A program made the translations under genes and the position numbers. Below, piece after piece: positions 31,303 through 43,628 of a DNA stretch of 64,000 nucleotides. The notes below the pieces were generated by a model, which was not told the DNA's origin, ran no database searches, and saw nothing but the letters and a program-made list of their open reading frames with translations. Each line of letters starts with the position of its first letter. Positions within the stretch are counted from its first letter, which is position 1. The DNA is from Cafeteria roenbergensis. Its lineage: Eukaryota > Sar > Bigyra > Bicosoecida > Cafeteriaceae. The stretch covers positions 62,001 to 126,000 of the forward strand of contig VLTN01000013.1 in NCBI GenBank assembly GCA_008330645.1. Reading direction: 5' to 3'.

Positions 31303-34300
31303 ATGCAATTCGCGCCGGCACCACCACTCGCTGCCTTTCGCTTGCCGACGAACGAGACCTGGTGCGCAGGATGGGGCATGGCGTTGACCCCCGACGGTCG
31401 CCCGTACTACCTTGACGAGACGCGGCGGGAGACGTCCTGGCATCGTGAGCTCGGGGCGGCGCAGCGGCCCGGCTAGCCAGCGCGCAAACCGAGGCAGCAA
31501 AAGAGCCGCCTGCCACACCGTCCCCCGCTCCCACCCCGCCATGCGCCTCCCGGGGAGCGGGGACTCGAACGCCAGTGCTTTGCCTTGGTCGTTGGGCGAT
31601 GGCACGCACCTCCTGCGGCCGAGGCGAGGGCTCTCCGACGCTGGCGCGGCTGCTGGCCCGCGCGCTGTTCCAGGAATCTATTGCGATGCGCACAGGGCCG
31701 CCGCCCGCGGCGCCGGACGCGAGGCCCGTCAGCCGCCCACGCCCGACACTCGTTAACGGTTGCCATTGCTTGGTTCCCTTTGATTCGCAGTGCCGGCCGA
31801 CGTGGTGGCCGAGATTATGCGGGCGCGGGAGCGCAAGGCCGCTGCCGCGGAGGCCGGTCATCATCACCCCGACTCCGCTTTTGGCGACGGGCAAGCGGCG
31901 CGCCCTGGCCACGCGGCCACCTCGTCTGCCGCTGGGTACAGGGAAGCTGTGCTGAACCCCGCGCTCGGGGGCGAAAGGCCAGCAGCCGAGGCTGGGGGCG
32001 CTGCGGCGGCGACCAGTCGCAGTTCCCCAGCTGCCTCGCCCGCCGCCTCCCACTCCCTCCCCATCCGGCACGTGGCACACGAGAGTCCCGGAAGCCACCA
32101 TGGGTGCTTGTCCGGCAGCCTCCCCGGCCATGGGTCGTTTGCGACTGAGGCGCTTGCCGGCGCGCTTCCCGGAGAAATCGTGCCGCACGAGCTGCCCGGC
32201 CAGCCGCTGCCCGCGACGGCGCCGGCTGCTGGCGTCTGCCACGCGACGCACAAGGCGTTTGGCATGTTCACCCGCGCCCGCCTGTGCGGCAGCTGCGGCT
32301 TCATGTTCGTTGCGGGCGCAGCCGACCAGCTGCGCTCGGTGCCGGCCGGCCCCATCGCCACCAAGGCGGCCACCCGCGCGGCCGCCACAGGCGCGGCTGC
32401 GGGGGAGGAGCTGTCCGTGCACGTGTGCGAGGCGTGCTCGGTGGACATCGACAAGGGGGGCGCGAGCCCGCTGCCGCTGGCGCGGTTCGTGGGCGTGGCC
32501 TACGCCTTCGCGCTCACTGCAGGGATCGCCAACAACGTGCCCGAGCCCCCGCCGCGCAAGTCCGCTCCGCCGTCGCAGCACGACGTGTCGCCCGACACCG
32601 AGCGCGTCCTGGGCTCCGCGCTGTGGGGCATTTCCAATGTGCTCGAGCGCGCCCTGCGCTCTCCCGACGCTGCCCTGGCCGCCCTCAAGCGCGTCAACGC
32701 GGAGTTCGGCGTGGAGGCGCTCTGCCGGGTGTGCTCCGCCGCGCTGCGCGAGGGCGGGGCGCCGGCGCTCCCAGCCATCGGAAGGGTCCGTGCCGTTGCA
32801 TGCATCGCATCGCTCGTTCGATGCTGCAGGGTGGCCGTCGCCGCAGCCGCAGCCGCAGCCAAGGCAGACGGGGCCGGGCGCGGCAAGGTCATGAGCACCC
32901 GCCAGTCGCGCCTGTCCCTCGAGAGCCCATCCGAGGCGCAGGCCCTGCTCGCCCGCCAGTCGACCTGCTGGCGCGCCGCAAACGATGCCAGGGCCTGGCT
33001 TGACGCGATGGTGAAGGGGGTGGCGGTGAGGCCGCTCGTGGAGGCGGTGGAGCGCGGCGCGGCCGTGTCAGAGGGCTTCGACGGCCTCGCCGCTCGCACG
33101 CTCGCCTTCGCCGCCGCCGCCTGCATCGCCGAGATGGCTTCGCTCGGGGACCTCACGGGGGCGGCGGCGGCGCCGGCCGCAACGGCTCTGCCGCGCGCCT
33201 CGGTGGCCGCCGCCGTGGCGTCGTGCGGCGGCCAGCTGCTGGGCGGCGACGGCGCCACCGCCGCCGTCATGGCCGTTATGGAACCGTGCCCGGGGGCGCC
33301 CTGCGCCGCGATGGAAGACTTCGCGGCCGCGGTGGGTGACGTCGGCATGACGGCCCTCGCTGGCGTGCTCTCCGCAACGGACAGCTCGTCGGACGGCCGC
33401 CTCCTGCGCGCGACCGTGCTGGAGGCCATGGCAGCCCTGGCCGCCTCCCCCGCCTCGGCGGCCTCCATCGGCGAGCTGCCGTTGCAGTGCGTGGTGGCGA
33501 GCCTCCGCTCCACGCTGGCTGGCTCAGCGGAGGACGTTCTCGCAGCGGCCGTCGGCCGCTTCGATGGCGGCTCTGCCAGGGCTGACCCCCGGTTCGTTGT
33601 GGCGTCGCCGTTCGGCGAGGGAACCACCCCGCTGACGTCCGTCGTCCCGCTAGACACGCGCGCGGCATCGGCAGCGCTGCGGCTACTGCTCGCAGCGCTG
33701 ACGGGCGCCGGCGCCGAGTCCGCAGCCGCCGCGCTGGCCACGGCAGGCCTGGCAGAGCTGCTGGTGTCGGCCGTCGCCAAGCAGCTGCGGGTGGGCTCCG
33801 CGGTGGTGGCGGCCTGCGCAACGGGACCAGAGGCGACGGCGCGCCTGGCCGGCGACGCGCCCCGCGTGTGGGGTCTGGACGACTCGTGTCCGCCCCGCCC
33901 CGCGGACGAGGAGGAGGCCGCCGAGGAGGCGTCGTCCTCCTCGCTGGCTCTGCTCTCCCCGCCCCGGCTGCAGCTCTGCCTAGCGAGCGTGCGCGTGTTG
34001 CAGGCGCTGCTGGCCGCGTCGCGCCACCAGCCGGAGTCCTTTGCCCGGGTGCTGGCCACCGGAGCAGCCTCTCTGGCCGCAGACGTGGTGCGCGCCGCCG
34101 CTGCTGACACAGCCGCGGGCCGCAACCGCGCTCTGTGCCTGCCCATGCGCGTGCCCGCCGACGGCGGCACGGACCCGCGTGCCTACGGCGGGCCGTCGCC
34201 CTCGGACGCCGACGTCGCGTCCGTCGCTGAAGCGGCTCGCAGCCGCGGTGCGGCGGCACCGGCGAGCGCGCCGGCCCCCTGGGCCGCCCGCCTCTTGCTC

Positions 34301-37300
34301 GCCCGTCGCCGGCAGCTGCTGCTCCTGTCCGCAGTGGCCGTGGGGGACACGCTCATTGAGACGGGCTCGCAGGCCGCCGCCTCCGCCCTATCGTCCAGCG
34401 GGCTCTGCCAGGCGCTCCTCTGCCTCGTGTCGTCGACCTGCACCACAGTGGCTCTCAGCCTGGGCAGCAGCACGGCGTCGCGCGTGGCGCCCGGGCTCGC
34501 CTCCCTCGGAGGGGCGGCCGCCTCGGAGGCGGCGGTGGCGTCGCTGCTCAGCCCTGCGGGGGGTCACTTCGTCGTTGCGGCTCTGGTGGGCACCCTGGCG
34601 CAGCCAGCGGCTGCTGCCGGCATGCTCGACGCCGCGGCGGTGATGCCAACGGGCTCGGCCCAGCGGGTGCTGCAAGAGGGAGAGACGTTCGATGCGCTGG
34701 CGCTGGAGCCGCTGGCGGCCGCCTGCTTCACCACAGTAGCGAGCGTCCTTCACAGGGCTGCGGCCGCCGTCTCCGCGGCAGCGTCCGCAGCCGGGGTGGG
34801 CGCAGGGGCGCCCCATGGCACTCTGGGCGCCCCCTCCCCGGAAGACGCGTTCGCGCTGGCCGTCGCCACCCCCCACCCCAACGCGTCCCGCCGCGCCATC
34901 CGAGACTGCGTGGGCCGGGCGGGGGCCTGGGCGGCCGTGACTGTCAACGCGGCCACAGTCGCGGCCGTCGTGGCAGGGCCCAGCTCCCCCCCCTCGTCAT
35001 CGTCGTCGTCGTCGTCATCGTCCTCCTCCGCCTCCGCCTCCGCTGCTGCTGGCGGCAGGGCCGGCGGGGCAGCCTCGGCCGGCGGCGCGCCCCGGGCAGG
35101 GCCCAAGCAGCCGTCAGCCCTGCTGGCGGAACTGTGCGCTCTCAGCGAAGCTCTGGCGAGGGTCCCCCGCGTTCTCGAGGCAGCGCGCCCGGGGGTGCTG
35201 GCCTTCGCCGGTCAGCTGACGGACAGCGCCATGCAGCGGCGCCACGAGCGAGGCTTCACGGCCCCTCACAGCGCCCCGGGCACCACGCTTCCCGTTCTGC
35301 TCGTGTCTGGGCTTGGCCGCTGCGTCGACGCGCTCGCAGCCCCTCGCCGCGCCGCCTCGGAGGCGCTGCTTCGCGCAACGTCGCAGTCGGCGGAGTGCCT
35401 TTCGGCGTTTCTTTCTGCCGACGGGCCCCGTGCGGCAGTCTTCGGAGGCACGCACGAGCTGCGGGGCACGGTGGACCTGCTTGTGCGCGCCATCAGCCTC
35501 GGCCAGGAGAAGGGCTCTGCCATCGCGAAGGCACTTCGCCCGGCTCTGCCGCGAATTGTGGAGGCCCTCGCGGCGATGCTGTCCGGCCGCAGCCCCGGCA
35601 AGCCCTCCACGACGCCGGCGCACTCGTGGCGCGCCCTTACCGAGGCGGGCCGGCGGTCCGTGGACGGCGACGCCTCCAGGGGCAAGGTGCCCGGGGTGGC
35701 CGCGCGCGGGGCGGCAGGCCCCGCCGACGCGAGGCCGCTGGCGCCGGATGCGGCCGCGTGGGACGCCGCAGCGGGCAGCGACGCGGGCCCCTCGGCCCTG
35801 GAAGCGTTCCGACGACTGGCGGTCCGAGCCGCGGCTGAGGCGGGTCTTGACGTGCCGGCAGAGCCCGAGGAGCTTCCGGATGACGTGGCGCTGCGTCTGG
35901 TCAGCGCGCGCACAGCCGCCCTCGTTGCCTGTTCGGCTCTGCCGACGCACCTCGTGGCTCTGCTGGCAGAGCAGCCCGCGGTGTACGGCGCCTCCGCGCT
36001 GGCGGCGGCTGCGAGCCTGCTGTCGCTCGACGGCGTTGTGGGTCGGCTGGGCGAGAAGGGCCTCGTGGGGCCCTGTCTCGAGGCCATCGCCGTCATCCCC
36101 GACGACCACCCCACCGTGGCGGTGGACGCGCTGGCGGTGCTGTGCGCTGCGGCCGACGCGGACCCTGACCAGCTGGCCGAGGAGCAGCGGGGCGCCGCAG
36201 CTCGCGCTGTCGTGTGGGTGCTGCAGGGGCGCGGGCTGGGCGCCCCCGAGGCCGCTCGCAGGCCGCTGTCTGCTGGCCAGTCCCCCTCCCTTGCAACGCT
36301 GCGGGCGCTGGACGCGCTCTGGTGGCTGGCGCAGTGCAGTCCCGTGGCGGCAGAGCTGCTGGATGACGTGGCGGAGGACGGCGGCGTGTTCTGCGTATCG
36401 CTGGCGTGGGTCAGGGACGGCGTGGCGGCTGCGCCCGCGGAGGCGGCTGGTCGTGACGCGGGCTCTGCCGGCGCGTGGGGGGCGGCCTCGCGCGTGTCAG
36501 CGCTGCTGCTGGCCATGGCAGCCAGCGTGCCGCGAGCAACGCGAATGGCGCGGCAGCCGGACCTGGTGGCTGCCGTATCAGCCCTGCTAGACGTGGCCAC
36601 AGCGGCCTCGGCTGCCGCCTGCGGGGCCCGCGGCGCCCTAGGCTGCGCCCCCGCCGTGCGCGCGGTGATGCTGGCCTCGGCGGCCACCCTCGCGGCCCTC
36701 CTGCCGCGAATGGACCCGGGGTCCCCCGATGCCGAGCGCGCCGCCGCCTCCGTGCTGCGGTCAGCTGACCAGGAGGTGGAGCCCGCGGCCCGAGCTGCCA
36801 CGGCTGGCGGCGACGACGCGGCGGCGGGGGTGGCCCTCTGCGCCTGCCTCTTTGATGCCGCGGTGATGGCCCTGAGACAGGGCCCCGAGGCTGGCCGGAC
36901 CATCGCGGTCAAGTCGCCCCGCATCGCCGAGGGCGCACTCGTCGCCTCAGGCATCCCCGCCGCAGCGGCAGCCGCGGCAGCGTCAGCGGCGGGATTGGGC
37001 GCCGGCCGCCGCTCCGCTGCCGGTTCCGGAGCCGCCGCCGAGGCCCGACGCACCCTGACAGACAGCGCCGACCGCGCGGGCAAGGCCGCAGGCGCCGTGG
37101 TCTCTTGGCTCGGCTCGCACAGCGGGTCTCTCTGGGAGGGCATGGAACGCTCCGGGAATGTGCGCATGCTCGTGCAGCTCATGCGCACCGGCTCTCTGAT
37201 GCGCGGCGTGCTGGCGCTCGGAAGGATTCGCCGTGAGCGGGGCGATTTGGAAGAGCTGGCGGCAGAGCTCTCCGATCCGGGGTGCATCGCTCGGCTGTCC

Positions 37301-40300
37301 GCGGCTCTGCCGGAGACTGACGCGCGTGCCGCCGCCTTGGTGGACGAGTATGTTGAGGCGCTTGGCGGCGCGGGCGCGGGCGCGGACGCGGGCGCGGGCG
37401 CGGGCGCGGGCGAGGATGCGGGCAACGTCGCTTTGGAGGCCATGGCGCTCATCGAACTGGCCGCGGGTCGGGCGGGGGCGCTCGGAAGGCAGCTGCAGAC
37501 CGCCGCGGCTGAGACGAGGCTGCCGACGCGCCTCCTCGTGCTCGCGGGCGCCGCTGCTGCGGCTGGCCCGCCTGCGGCTCTGCTGCTCTCCACCGCGCTG
37601 TCGATCCTTCCGCTGGCCGCGACAGACCCCTCCGCGCCTCGGCGCGCCAGTGTCTCTGCCGACGGCTCTGCCAGCGACGGCGGCGTCGCTGATCTGACGC
37701 TCTGCTCGAGTGACCGCGTGCGGCTCTGCCGGCTGGCGAGACTCCTGCTCCCCGCGAGGGCGGCGGCGGGCGCGGGCCGGGCTCTCTCAGGGGCGGCCCC
37801 GTTCGCGGAGGCGGTCCTGCCTGACGAGGGCGCGATGCAGGCGCTGGCGCTGCTCTGCCGGCTGGTGGAGCGGCCCCTGTCCGTGTCAGCCACGGATGAG
37901 GCAGAGGCGAAGCAGGAGTCCGAAGCCACGAGGGCGGTGGCCGGGCCGGTGGTTGTGGCGGCGGCCGCCGCCGTCGTGATGGCCGGTGGTGCCGCTGGCG
38001 GCGCTGCTGACGGTGACGCTGTCGGAGCTACAAGCGCCGTCCAGCAGAGTCGCGCCCTGACCCCAAGCGACGAGGAGGAGGCGAAGGACGTCGACGAGGC
38101 GGACGGTGCCCCGGCCGGCGGCGGGCAGCACGCTCGAAGCCGCAGCGGTGACGACGGGGATAGCAGCGCCGACGGCCCCGCAGACAGCGCGTCAGGGGCC
38201 GCGGGATCAAGCCCCCTTGACCAGGTGTGGCTTGCGATGAGCGCCGAGGCCGAGACCGAGCCCAGTGCTGCGCCGCCTGGCGGCCAGCGCCCCGGATCTC
38301 CATCGTCGGGGGACGGCGGGCGGCTCGCCAGCGGCAGCCCTGCCCCGCCACCAGCCTACAGCGAGTTCTCCCCGGCCGCAGCAGCGGCCGCGCGCACCCT
38401 CCTAGCCGTGGCTGGCGGCACGCTCGCGCGAGGGGACTGCGGCCAGCAGCTGCTCGCCGTCGACGGCATCGGCCCCGCAATCGCCGCGCTGTGCTTCGGC
38501 TCTGCCAGCAGAGCCCTGGGTCTGCTCGCCGCTGCGCAGTGCCTGGCGGCGGACGAGGCGCGGGCGGCCAGCGCTCTCTGTGCCCGCTCCGCGCTGCTTG
38601 AGGGGGGGCTGAGCGGCTCTGCCCTCGAGGCCCTGGCGGATACGGTCGGCAGCGGCAGGGAGGCCCGGGGAGCCCGGTCCACGGTGTCGCTTCGCGAGCT
38701 GCTGCGGCTCGCGTGCCTGGCCGCGCCCCGCGCCGACGTCGGCACGCAGAGCAGGCTGGCAGCGCTTGCCGTTCGCGTTGCAAGTGGCTCTGCCGGAAGC
38801 CTGGCAGAGGCGCGCGGCTCGGCCGCGAGGGCAGGATCGAGCGTGGCGGCGGCAGAGCTGGGATCGCTCGCGGCGGCCCTGGCTGCCGAGCTGGCCGCAG
38901 TCGCAATGCGGTCGATGGCAGCCGGCCCGCCCGCGGCCTTTGGAGCCGGTCACGATGACAGCAGCGACGGCGGCGACCGCGCTGCAGGGGCGGGGACTCC
39001 CTCGAGCGGGTTCCCGTCCGCGGCCACCATGCGTGCGCTGGCGCAGGCGGAGGGCGCGTTCGGGCTGCTAGCCGCTCGGGCCGCCGACGCGTCGCTCGGA
39101 GCTTCGTCGCGGTGGTTTGGGCGATGCGCCCAGGCGTCGCTCGAGTCGCTCACGGCTCTTGCCAGCCTGCGGCTGGTGTGCTCCTTTGAGCAGGCCACCG
39201 AAGACGTCACAGATGCTGTGTCTGCAGCTGCAACTGCAGCCGCTGCGGCTGGGGAGAGGCGGGGTCACTGGGTCCACTCGTCCAGCAACGCTTCCGCCAT
39301 CGCTGACGCCATCGCCGCTGACGGCGGCTTCAAGAGCCCGGCCGTCGCGCCAGAGGACAACGCCGACGACGTCACAACCATGATGGCAGCCGTGGCTGTG
39401 CTTCGATCGGCGACCGCGTCCTCGGCCTCGGGGGGCAGAGCTGAAATGAGCGACACCGACGTCGGCGCGTGCGTCCCGTCGGCGCTGGCAGTGCTGCGGC
39501 TGGTGGGCGGCCCCGCGGCCATCGCGCGGTCGGAGGGTGTGCCAGCGCTTTGCGAGGCTACCAAGGCCGCGGCCGTCGCGGCCAGCAGCAACCCCGGCTC
39601 CAAGCTCGCCCGCCCCCTGTTGGACCTGCTCGTCTACATGGAGGCTCTGCCCATGGCTCTGCAGCGCCCTTCGGACGCCGCGTGCCTTGCATCCGCGGCT
39701 GTTGCCCTCGCCACGTCGCGCGTCGCAGCGGCCTGCGGGCCGGCTCTGCGTATCCTGTCGGCGCTGGCCCACGGCTCTGGCGGCAGCCTCGCCGCCGTGC
39801 GGGGCGCCACTGCTGGGGGGCTGCGGCTGGATCAGCTGTGCGGCGGCTCCCCTGTCCCCGCCACGGCACGCGCCGCCTGGCTGCGCCTCTGCCCCCTGCT
39901 CGGGCTTGCTGGAAGCGGCGCGTTGGTGCAGAGCGGCGCTGCGGAGGCGGCAGGGCTGGCTGTGCCGTCCCGCGACGGCCGTGTGGTCGGCGCCGCCGGC
40001 AGGCCCGCCGGACGCGCTGTCGCCGGACGCGCTGTCGCCGGACGCGCTGTCGCCGGACGCGATGTTGCCGGCGCGTCGGCGGGTGCTGCCGCCGGTGCTG
40101 CTGCCGGTGCTGCCGCCTCCCACGCATCCCCGCCCCGCTTCGGGGATGAGCGGGCGTCTGAGCCGGAGCAGCCGTGGAGCCGTGGAGCCGCCACCGGTAC
40201 CGGCACTGGCTCCGGACTAGACGTGGCTCCCGCTGGTGGCGCCACGCCTTCTGCCGCGGCCCCCAGGCAGGCTGGCGGCGTCCCCAACCACCGGGCCGCT

Positions 40301-40978
40301 GGGCCTCCGTCTCCTGACTTCTCCGCAGCATCAGCTCCGCCCCAGCAGCCGGCTGGCGAGGCCGCCACGTTCGCGCAGGGCCCCTTTGCGTGGTCGCTCT
40401 CGCCTCCTCCCCCTTCGTTCCCGCGCGCCGGCGGCTCTGCCGGTTTCCCGGCTGGCTCTCCCAGCAGTTTCGGCGGAGGCTGGTCCCCTGCTCCCCCCTC
40501 AGGAGCGCACGCCTCACACGCCTCGAGGGCATCTGACGGGTCGGGATTCTCGCTGCACGCGGGCCTGCCACGATCTTCTGCACCGGAGCCAGCGCCAGCA
40601 CCTGCGCCTGCGCCTGCGCCCGCACCGGAGCCAGCTGACCAGACGGGCTTGCCGTCGTACTTGCGGGGTGCGGCAAGCGCTGCCCCGCCCTCGGGGCCGC
40701 CGCCGGCCAGCCAGGCGCCCGTCCCCATTCCGTCGCAGTCCTGGCGATTCCCCGCCTCTCCGTCGTCGGCGGCGGCGGCATCGTCGTTGCCCCCGCCTGG
40801 AATCGCGTTCTCGCAGCCTCCGGCACCTGCTCCCGCTCCAGCGCCCGCTCCTGCCGCCGTTCCTGCGCCGGCTCCGGCACCTGCACCGGCGTCGGCCCAG
40901 TGGAACTGCGAGCACTGCACATTCCTCAACGACCCGGGAACCCGCATTTGCTGCATGTGCTCCAAGTCCCGGCAGTGA
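31303..40978 (+). CDS. Giant WW / FYVE-like / ARM-repeat / RanBP2-type zinc-finger protein
   Basis: Two exons, 31303-31444 and 31791-40978, give 3109 residues. Exon 1 encodes a WW domain: Trp24, the aromatic pair Tyr35-Tyr36 and Trp46 followed by Pro49. The domain is completed across the splice junction (TSWH|LPADVV), which supports the intron. About residues 190-280 carry a divergent FYVE-like zinc finger (KAFGMFTRARLCGSCGFMFV, then VHVCEACSVDID) with a widened spacer. Some 2300 residues of ARM/HEAT-like Ala/Leu-rich helices follow, then a Pro/Ser/Gly-rich linker. The last residues form a RanBP2/NZF finger, NCEHCTFLNDPGTRICCMC, a fold that often binds ubiquitin. WW domains bind Pro-rich ligands and FYVE fingers bind PI3P. 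An endosomal ubiquitin-linked scaffold is a reasonable inference, not a known function. Confidence 0.8.
40006..40065 (+). repeat. 15-bp tandem repeat, four copies
   Basis: Units at 40006, 40021, 40036 and 40051 of CGCCGGACGCGCTGT; the last unit is slightly altered. They encode repeated AGRAV pentapeptides in the linker before the zinc finger of the WW/ARM protein. Confidence 0.9.
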
Positions 40979-41130
40979 GCGGGGCAGCTTGGTTGGAGCG
41001 GGGCGCGGCAGGGAGTGGGCGCGCCTTGCCTTGCGTGCTCCGACTGCGCCCGCGTGTGCTATCGGTATTCGTGGTTGCCAGCTCATAGTCACTTTTCTTG
41101 CCACGCGCTCCGAAAACACCAGGGTCCACT

Positions 41131-42999
41131 TCACAAGCGCGTCATGCCGATGAACAGACGACTCCACACTGCCCCAAGCACCATAACTGACCCGCACACG
41201 ACCAGCACCGCCGTCAGACCGTCGGGCGATCCGGGCGCAAATGCGCCGAGCAAAATCGGGACGATGGACGTTCCGACGGCAGCCCCGGCCTTGCCCGTGG
41301 CGGCCGACAGCCCGTGGCACGTCGCCCGCGCCTCGGTCGGGAAGATCAGCGACGGCGCCACGAACGTCGTCGTGTTGGGGCCCGCGTTCATCAGCAGCGT
41401 GGCCAGCGTCATGACGGCGAGGAAGAGCATCGGCACCGACGTTCCGAGGCCGGCCCAGAGCCCCGCCAAGATGAAAAAGACCGCGCCCGACGTCAGGAAG
41501 CCCCACACTTGCAGACGGATAACCCCGAGCCTCTCGATTGTCAGGATGGCGACTGCGTGGCCCAGCGCGCCGATTGCGCTGAGCAGTGCCTGCCTCCCGG
41601 CCACGTCGGCGATGGACGTGGTCCCGCCACTGGCCTCGAGGATTCGCCCGCTGAAGAGGGCGACCCCGTAGAAGGCCACGTCGAACAGGAACCACGCGCC
41701 CGCGGTGCCGGCAAGCACGCCCCGGTGGTCCCACGCCGCCTTGGCGGTCCGGCGCATGCTCGCCCATCTGCCGATCGAAGACGCTGACTCGTCGGTACTC
41801 TTCACGCTGACCCGGGCCTGGGCAGACTCCGCCTCCTGCACCTCCTCCGCACTTTCCGAGGACTGGCTCTGGCTGTGGGGCGAGTCTGATCCGCACGCCT
41901 TGTCCTGCAACGCCGTTGCGGGCTCGTCCTTGGAATCTGGGCTAGCAGGACCTTCGCCAGCCCTGGCGCTGCGAGACGCCAAGGAAGTTGGCGCAAGCTC
42001 AATCGCGCGGCCGAGCTCCTTGCTGGGCGACTTGCCCCTGGGCTCGCGCTGCCAGTCAACCACGTCGCTCAGCTTGACGGAGTTTGTAGGCGTGGCAGCG
42101 GCGGAACCTGCTCCGCCACTCTCTGCACCCTCGTCGACGGCTGCGGGACTCGCGCTAATCATGCGAAACGCCTCGGATTCATTCATGCACCAGCGCCACG
42201 GCAACGTCAGCAACCCGGGCACGCCGCCCAGCGCAAGCAGCAGCCGCCACGCCGTCGAGTGGTCCACGCCCGCAATCAGCACGATCCACGTCAGCAGGCC
42301 TGCCATCACGCTGCCCACGCCCTGCATGGCGAACACCGTCGCCACGGACCGGGCTGTGCGAGACTGTTTGGCGCTGGCCTCGGCTGTTACGGTGGCGCTG
42401 AGCGGGTACTCGCCGCCGATGCCCAGCCCGAGCAGCAGCCGACACACGCTGAGCTGCTGGAACACGTCCATGCCGAGCACGGGGTCGGCGGAAACCGCGG
42501 CGCTCAGGAAGCTCCCGGCGGTCACGCAGGCCAGCGTCGCGACGAAGATGAACCGCCTGCCGAGCTGGTCCGCGAGGGCGCCGAACACGAGCTGGCCAAC
42601 AACTGCTCCGATCAGCGCCATGCTCGCAAGCGACGCTTCGCGGCCGCTAGAGACGGCGTTTCGCTCCTCAGGCGTGCCACCATGTGGTGGAAACTCCTCC
42701 ACAATGAGGTCCTTGGCTGCGTTTAGTCGGAAGCGGGAGAAAACAGCCGATTGCGGAGCTCGACTCATTTAGGGTTTTCCCGACCCCAAGCGCCGCGCCG
42801 CGAAACCCGTCGTTGGCCCGTTCGCCAAGTGCATCGCGCGGACTAGTCACTCTGGTGCGCAATGCGCGAGGTTGCCCGCAGGTGGCTGTGCTCCGCTGTC
42901 GTCGAGCTCACCAATGTTGAGGATGAACATGTCATACGCGCCCGTGAGGAACCCGATCGCAGTGACGATGGACCGCGTGCGGGCCGAGAGCTGCACCAT
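41131..42999 (-). CDS. MFS transporter, phosphate:H+ symporter-like (copy 1)
   Basis: Two exons on the minus strand, 42999-42912 and 42716-41131, give 557 residues. The junction completes FILNI|AKDLIVEE, where TM1 ends. The protein has the major-facilitator fold with motif A GQLVFGALADQLGRR between TM2 and TM3, and GLGIGGEYPLSATV, the signature of the phosphate:H+ symporter (PHO84-like) group of the sugar-porter superfamily. A Ser/Glu-rich central loop of about 115 residues separates the two halves. The final half starts AGTAGAWFLFDVAFYGVALF. It probably imports phosphate or a related anion at the plasma membrane, although the exact substrate is not shown. It is a tandem paralogue of the next gene on the same strand. 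Confidence 0.88.
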
Positions 43000-43628
43000 T
43001 GTGACGATCCGCTCGTGTCACGCTGCCCTCGAGTCGCGGCTGGCGCCCTCGCGACACGCGTGGCGTCTTGTGGGCAGTGGTGACACTCACTTGACACCAC
43101 TTTCGCCGCGAAGTTCGAACAGAGCTCCGGCTGCGGCTGGTTGAACCGCTCGGCCCGTGGCGTTCCCCACCGCTCTCGCTGGCCCTCTCCAGCGCAGACA
43201 GTTTGCCGCGCACCTGACTTGCGGGAGCGTTTTCCACAGGTCTCATCAGCTCAGCTTGTTGACAACGCGAGCCAGCCAGCCAGCCTGCTGCTTGGGAAGA
43301 AACTACCCAATGCTTTGGCAAGAAAACCGCCGCGCCTTCGCAGGACACCCGCAGCTTGGGGCCCCGCAAACGCGCGAGGTCCCGACCACGTGGAGACAAT
43401 GCTGTCTTGGCGCCGCGTGGCGTGCTGGTGGCGGCATATGCCTTCTGGCATGGCCGGCAAACTGCAAGCACAATTCACCTGCTTCGCGAAACAGCTCACC
43501 CGAAGGTTTTCTCCACCCAGCCCGTTCGTGTGGTGCTTGAAAGCAGGCTGCGGCGAGTACTCGCGGCCGCCACACGCTGCAGTCCGACAAGGACGCGCCG
43601 AAAGCTCGAGGCGCCAGCAAAAGCTCTA
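43000..43628. other. Spacer between tandem MFS paralogues
   Basis: A 629-bp gap holding the 3' end of transporter copy 2 and the promoter of copy 1, both on the minus strand. It is somewhat less GC-rich than the flanking genes. No further gene or obvious remnant of the duplication was seen. Confidence 0.5.

Noticed and set aside
31555-31580. B-box-like GACTCGAACGCC (complement GGCGTTCGAGTC), possible minus-strand tRNA in the WW-gene intron
   Set aside because: The flanking bases do not form a T-arm stem, there is no matching acceptor stem or A box, and it lies inside a well-supported intron.
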